Positions 60,329 to 64,000 of a DNA stretch of 64,000 bases are shown here, one piece after another (the first letter of the stretch is position 1; every line of letters starts with the position of its first letter). This DNA comes from Daphnia carinata. Taxonomy: Eukaryota; Arthropoda; Branchiopoda; Diplostraca; Daphniidae. Under the pieces are notes generated by a model, which searched no databases, was not told where the DNA came from, and saw nothing but the letters and a program-made list of their open reading frames with translations. The stretch spans positions 5,632,017 through 5,696,016 of the forward strand of contig NC_081339.1 of assembly GCF_022539665.2 (NCBI RefSeq), in the 5' to 3' direction. The position numbers were made by a program, and so were the translations under genes.

Positions 60329-62433
60329 ATGGCAGAAACGTTTTGGAGTGCTCTGAAGGTGTGGAGCCAAAAACCACATGTAGTCAACAAACGCCTGACA
60401 GGTGTTGCATCCGTAGCCCACTGGAAATGTACATCCCTTTTTTCATCATGGGAAGAAATCGTTGAAAAACATTTAGAATTAACTGGTCTTAATGAGGTAG
60501 AAATAGAAAAGCGAATGAACAGTCATCTGTGGTCCAAATCAGAACACTGGACTGTTGAAAATCATGAAGAAAACACATGCTTTGCCTCGGTCAGAAGATG
60601 TTTGCCGAAGCAAACACGTCGCCATCAGACTGTTCTTGAGCTTGAAGTTATAGGTCTGTATGTTATCATTGTCTTTAGTTTCTAATACATATGATTATAT
60701 TTTTTGGGGTTTCATTTTTATAGATTTTAAACTTAAGTGCGCTGTTTATGTACCATTAAACGAAGCTACTGAAGGGGAAATCGAAAACCTCATTCCTCCT
60801 TGCCCATATGCCGCATTTTTGGGACCTTCGGACATTGAGCTAAAAGTTTTTAAGTAAGTTCTTGTAGTTTATTTGAATTTAGAATTTTAAACACTCCATT
60901 AAAATTCGGATGATTTCTTCGATAGAAGCGATGCCAGAGGCGAATGGCTTCTTCTTAACGTCTTGCCTAAGTTGAGAAAATGGTATGCTGAGATGGATAA
61001 TCATTCTACCGTTGACTCTGTTCATTTGGTATAGCTACAGAAAGTTTTCTCTTTTAATTTATTTAATGTAAGTGCTTTTAAAAATATAGGTATCATTAGA
61101 GGCCTATAACAACCTCTACCAAGAGTTGAAAAAAAAATATGTTCCTAACATTGCAAAGGTATTTCTGCTAGAATTCATCAACTTGCTCAATAACAGTTTA
61201 ATCATTTGTATAGGTTTGGCCTGAATGCACCGACCCGCAAAAATTTATCCACGAGGATGTAGCTATTGCTACTTACCTAATCCTCTTGTGGCGTCAGGAA
61301 CAGAAAGAACTTGAACTAGATGTCGATTACAGGCAGTCTTTTATCGACATTGGATGCGGAAACGGCCTTTTGGTTTACCTACTAACATCAGAAGGATATC
61401 CTGGGAAGGGCATCGATATTCGAGCTCGCAAGATATGGTCCTTATATCCGCCAGAAATCCAACTCGAGGTAATAAGCATCCTATCACACAGTGGATTTTG
61501 GTCCTGTTCTAACACTTCTTCCCTATGAAGGTATCGACTTTGGTGCCGTCTGAAGAGACTTACTTTCTCGAGTTTGATTGGCTATTGGGAAATCACTCAG
61601 ATGAGCTGACTCCCTGGCTCCCCGTTATGGCATTACAGAGTTCGATCAAGAGGCATCCAGACCACCTACCCACCCGGTACTGGGTCCTGCCTTGTTGTCC
61701 GTTTTCATTTTGGGGCAAATTTCAGCGCGAAAAATTCAATTCGGCCAACAGTTCTCGTTATTTCGAATATCTGCGCTTCATTGCCGATATTGGACGTCAT
61801 TGCGGCTACGAGGTTGAAGAAGACAGACTGCGAATCCCTTCTACAAGGCGTACGTGTTTCGTAGGCACCATTCATAAAAAGAGTGACTCTGAATGGGCCG
61901 ATTTGCTGAAAATCAAAACAAACATGATCGCGTTGAGCAAAGGAGGCGTTCAAGAAACCATGTTTCAGCCACGTTCTGCCGTAGAACTTATCCGCAACTG
62001 TACGAGAGTGGAACGAAGTATACAGGATGCGTTCGTTAATTTGACTGCCAAACATTTGCTTAAATGTGGATCCCAGAAACAGCCCGGGGAATGGAATCAA
62101 GGAGGTGAAATTAATTTAACCGACCTGGTAACGTTGGTGAGTCAAGAGTTCAAAGATTTAAGCCGATTAAAAAATGAGTGTGGAGGAATCCAGACATTGC
62201 TCCGAAATCATTCTCATATCTTCGTGGTGCAAAACAAGTGTGTACGTTTTCGTTCTCCACAAGAGATTTCAATTGACGAATGGCGGAACCAACAGAAAAA
62301 TCGTGTAGCAAAAAGGAAACCGCGCTTAGCTGCAAATGCTTGCGCAGCTACGAAAATGAAAGCTTGCTGGTTTTTCGCGAATCATCCAGATGGATGTCCT
62401 TTGACACAAGAATCATGCCGATATGTTCATTAA
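60329..62433 (+). CDS. TRMT44: Probable tRNA (uracil-O(2)-)-methyltransferase TRMT44
   Basis: TRMT44 (Trm44/METTL19) 2'-O-methylates uridine-44 of tRNA-Ser using SAM. Start MAETFWSALKVWSQKPHVVN at 60329. Family blocks: LTGVASVAHWKC, ECTDPQKFIHEDVAIATYLI, the SAM-binding DIGCGNGLLVYLL followed by GIDIRARKIW, DWLLGNHSDELTPWLPVMA and RYWVLPCCPFSFWGKF. The C-terminus ends in a CCCH zinc finger (CWFFANHPDGC...CRYVH), as in animal TRMT44. About seven exons with short introns; stop TAA at 62431-62433. It probably shares a transcript with LYRM9, because no room exists for a promoter between stop and start except in LYRM9 introns. Confidence 0.94.
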
Positions 62434-63233
62434 CGCCAATGCGGTCGTCTTAAAGAAATACACGGTAAATTCAATTAAATACTTTTTAACTTTGTTTCCT
62501 AGAGCTTAAAAAGATAAATGTTCATATAGGAAATATATTTGGGTGGATGTAGGGGGGAAAGATACCAGAACGGTACGGCGGTCGCATGTGCAGCTCGAAA
62601 GTCTTGAAAATTGTATGAATTTTTCAACCGACAGTATTATTATAGATAGCTTTTTAATTTAACAATGGCTGTGTGTTTGCAATGGTGAGATTTGCCATAC
62701 ATTTTTTGGGGTCTCTAATTCCATTGTTATTTATACATTTATAGACTCCAGTCTCACTCCATGGAGATTATTGAACTTAGGATAAAAAATTGCATCTTAT
62801 TTTCCCCCAATGATTCTTGTATTGACCATTCTTCACAGATATTTGTTACATCCAACTGCAATCAATCAAAACATACCCCAACTGGTAGCCACAAAGGAGT
62901 TTACTTTTAATATAAGTATGATGGCCAAAGACAATAATTTTCTGAAAGAAGACATTCAGAACTGTTTTACGAACAATACCTCTTTCTATTCACCTTGAGT
63001 CTGATTCTATACCAAGGTAATAAAATGATGATCATTATCGAAATTCTTGGTTATGTAATGTACACAGAAAATCACAAAATCTTAAATGGGAGTTCAGTAT
63101 AGGAACATGGAACTTGTTAATTATGGCAATCCGTTTTACCCAAAATAAAAATAAAAAATATTGGCTTTTTTTCTGTTTTACTGCTATCGCCATCTACCGG
63201 TCACATTTCTAGTTAATTCTCTACATACACTGA
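62434..63233. other. TRMT44 3' flank
   Basis: Probable 3' UTR and spacer. An AATAAA lies within agaaatacac/caattaaatac-type A+T-rich sequence, and no gene is supported. A CTCF-like GCCATCTACCGG lies at 63189-63200. Confidence 0.4.
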
Positions 63234-63285
63234 CCGAAAAAATTTTAAGCCCGACTTTTCTCGGTCGGGCTTAAAATTTTTTCGG
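63234..63285. repeat. Perfect 22-bp hairpin (inverted repeat)
   Basis: The arms at 63234-63255 and 63264-63285 are exact reverse complements (left arm begins CCGAAAAAATTTTAAGCC), separated by the 8-nt loop TTTTCTCG. A perfect 22-bp stem is unlikely by chance. It resembles back-to-back transposon ends or a collapsed MITE. Confidence 0.85.
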
Positions 63286-63548
63286 CAAAAACTGACACTC
63301 ATTGGAATTGGTCAGGTAGACATGTGAACCTGGTGGTACCGGAGAGGCTGGATGGCCTTAGCGAAAACTCATCATACTCCATTTTGTAATAAACTAAAAA
63401 AAAAGGAGCAAGAAATTTAAGTGTGTTTCCACAGGTATTACGCTTTTTTCCTTTTTTTAAAGTTAAATTTTGATTTGGATGATTACTTCAAATTTGTTTA
63501 AAAACATTTAATTGTGACGGATAAAGTTTCTCGTAATGACCTTTGCGT

Positions 63549-63562
63549 CCACAAGAGGCGCC
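63549..63562 (+). promoter_or_regulatory. CTCF-like binding site
   Basis: CCACAAGAGGCGCC is an excellent fit to the extended CTCF consensus (CCASNAGRKGGC). It lies between TRMT44 and the CCHC-like fragment at the window edge. Confidence 0.45.
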
Positions 63563-63805
63563 TTAAACCGTAGCTCATCGGGCAGTTTTTTTGAGGCATT
63601 CTTCTAGATTGGCTTAACGCGTGAAGTCTGCTATCTACCGTCCTCGCTAGATTATACTTTTTGACCTCGTGGCTTTGGCGATTTTAAGCATTTAATTTAC
63701 TCGTTTTTCATTCATTCTGATCTACACTTTTTCTGTCCAGAGTCTCAAGGTAAGTGTTTTCTTGTATTTCTAGTGTGATTACTTTAATATGGTTTTGTTT
63801 AACAG

Positions 63806-64000
63806 TGTGGAGAAGGACATTTTGCCAGAGAGTGTCCACAAGCTGGTGAGGGCGGTGGTAGTGGTCCGTTGACGTCACAAAGTAATGTGAAAATATCGAA
63901 AAATGTGTTCGAACTTAACTTCTTGGTGCTTTTTATAGTATGGGGAAGGGGGACATTTCTCGAAGATTGTCCACAAGAAGGCCGCGGCGGTGGTGGAAGT
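63806..64000 (+). pseudogene. CCHC zinc-knuckle fragment, truncated by the window end
   Basis: Following an acceptor (gtttaacag), CGEGHFARECPQAGEGGGSG fits the second half of a CCHC knuckle (CxxCxxxxHxxxxC) with a Gly-rich linker, as in CNBP/GRP-type RNA-binding proteins. After a second acceptor-like site (about 63939) a similar unit reads YGEGGHFS and then shifts frame before CPQEGRGGGG. The missing first Cys and the frame break suggest a decayed copy, but the gene continues past the window and one copy could be spliced differently. Confidence 0.4.

Overview
This is eukaryotic nuclear DNA, most likely from an arthropod and plausibly a branchiopod crustacean such as Daphnia. The reasons are short GT-AG introns (mostly 55-100 bp), a nuclear receptor of the insect/crustacean HR4 type, tight packing of conserved single-copy genes on both strands, and many clade-specific receptor-like genes. 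Species identity is inference, since no search could be run.

Layout. 1-12.9 kb is fast-evolving. It holds two related minus-strand genes (1341-5082 and 8551-10778) that share an N-terminal RING/B-box-like/coiled-coil/NLS module but have unrelated C-termini: CBP-type ZZ, TAZ2 and TAZ1 fingers in one, a cyclophilin-like fold in the other. Between and beyond them lie a partly duplicated orphan gene whose last exon carries a hAT-type MITE, tRNA-derived SINE-like repeats, and an 815-bp element with ~75-bp terminal inverted repeats. 12.9-21 kb holds decayed coding-like sequence and a cluster of secreted or membrane receptor-like genes. These are two type I membrane proteins with similar Tyr/Pro cytoplasmic tails, one carrying two hevein-type chitin-binding domains, followed by two C-type-lectin genes.

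22.7-30.8 kb is a compact housekeeping block: WDR5 (+), TADA1 (-) and BAG6 (+). WDR5/TADA1 are convergent and TADA1/BAG6 are head to head. 30.8-42 kb has no convincing protein gene and is extremely rich in homopolymers and microsatellites; it is probably the 5' regulatory and UTR region of the HR4 nuclear receptor gene (42067-47106), whose likely 3' UTR follows. 49.4-55.3 kb has PPP4R2 (-), a PP1 catalytic subunit (+) and the RNA polymerase III subunit CRCP/RPC9 (-). 55.6-57.7 kb has a small ORF and two paralogous Cys/His-rich proteins of unknown function. 57.8-62.4 kb has a 3beta-HSD-family dehydrogenase (-), head to head with LYRM9 (+), which lies only 23 nt upstream of TRMT44 (+) and may be dicistronic with it. 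The right edge holds a perfect 22-bp hairpin and a fragment with CCHC-like motifs.

Themes. WDR5 and TADA1 are chromatin co-activator components, BAG6 is a nuclear/cytosolic chaperone, and PPP4R2 and PP1 are Ser/Thr phosphatase components. LYRM9 is a LYR-motif protein, a family mostly linked to mitochondria, and TRMT44 modifies tRNA. HR4 is an ecdysone-cascade nuclear receptor. The most novel content is the module-swapped RING family and the hevein-domain receptor.
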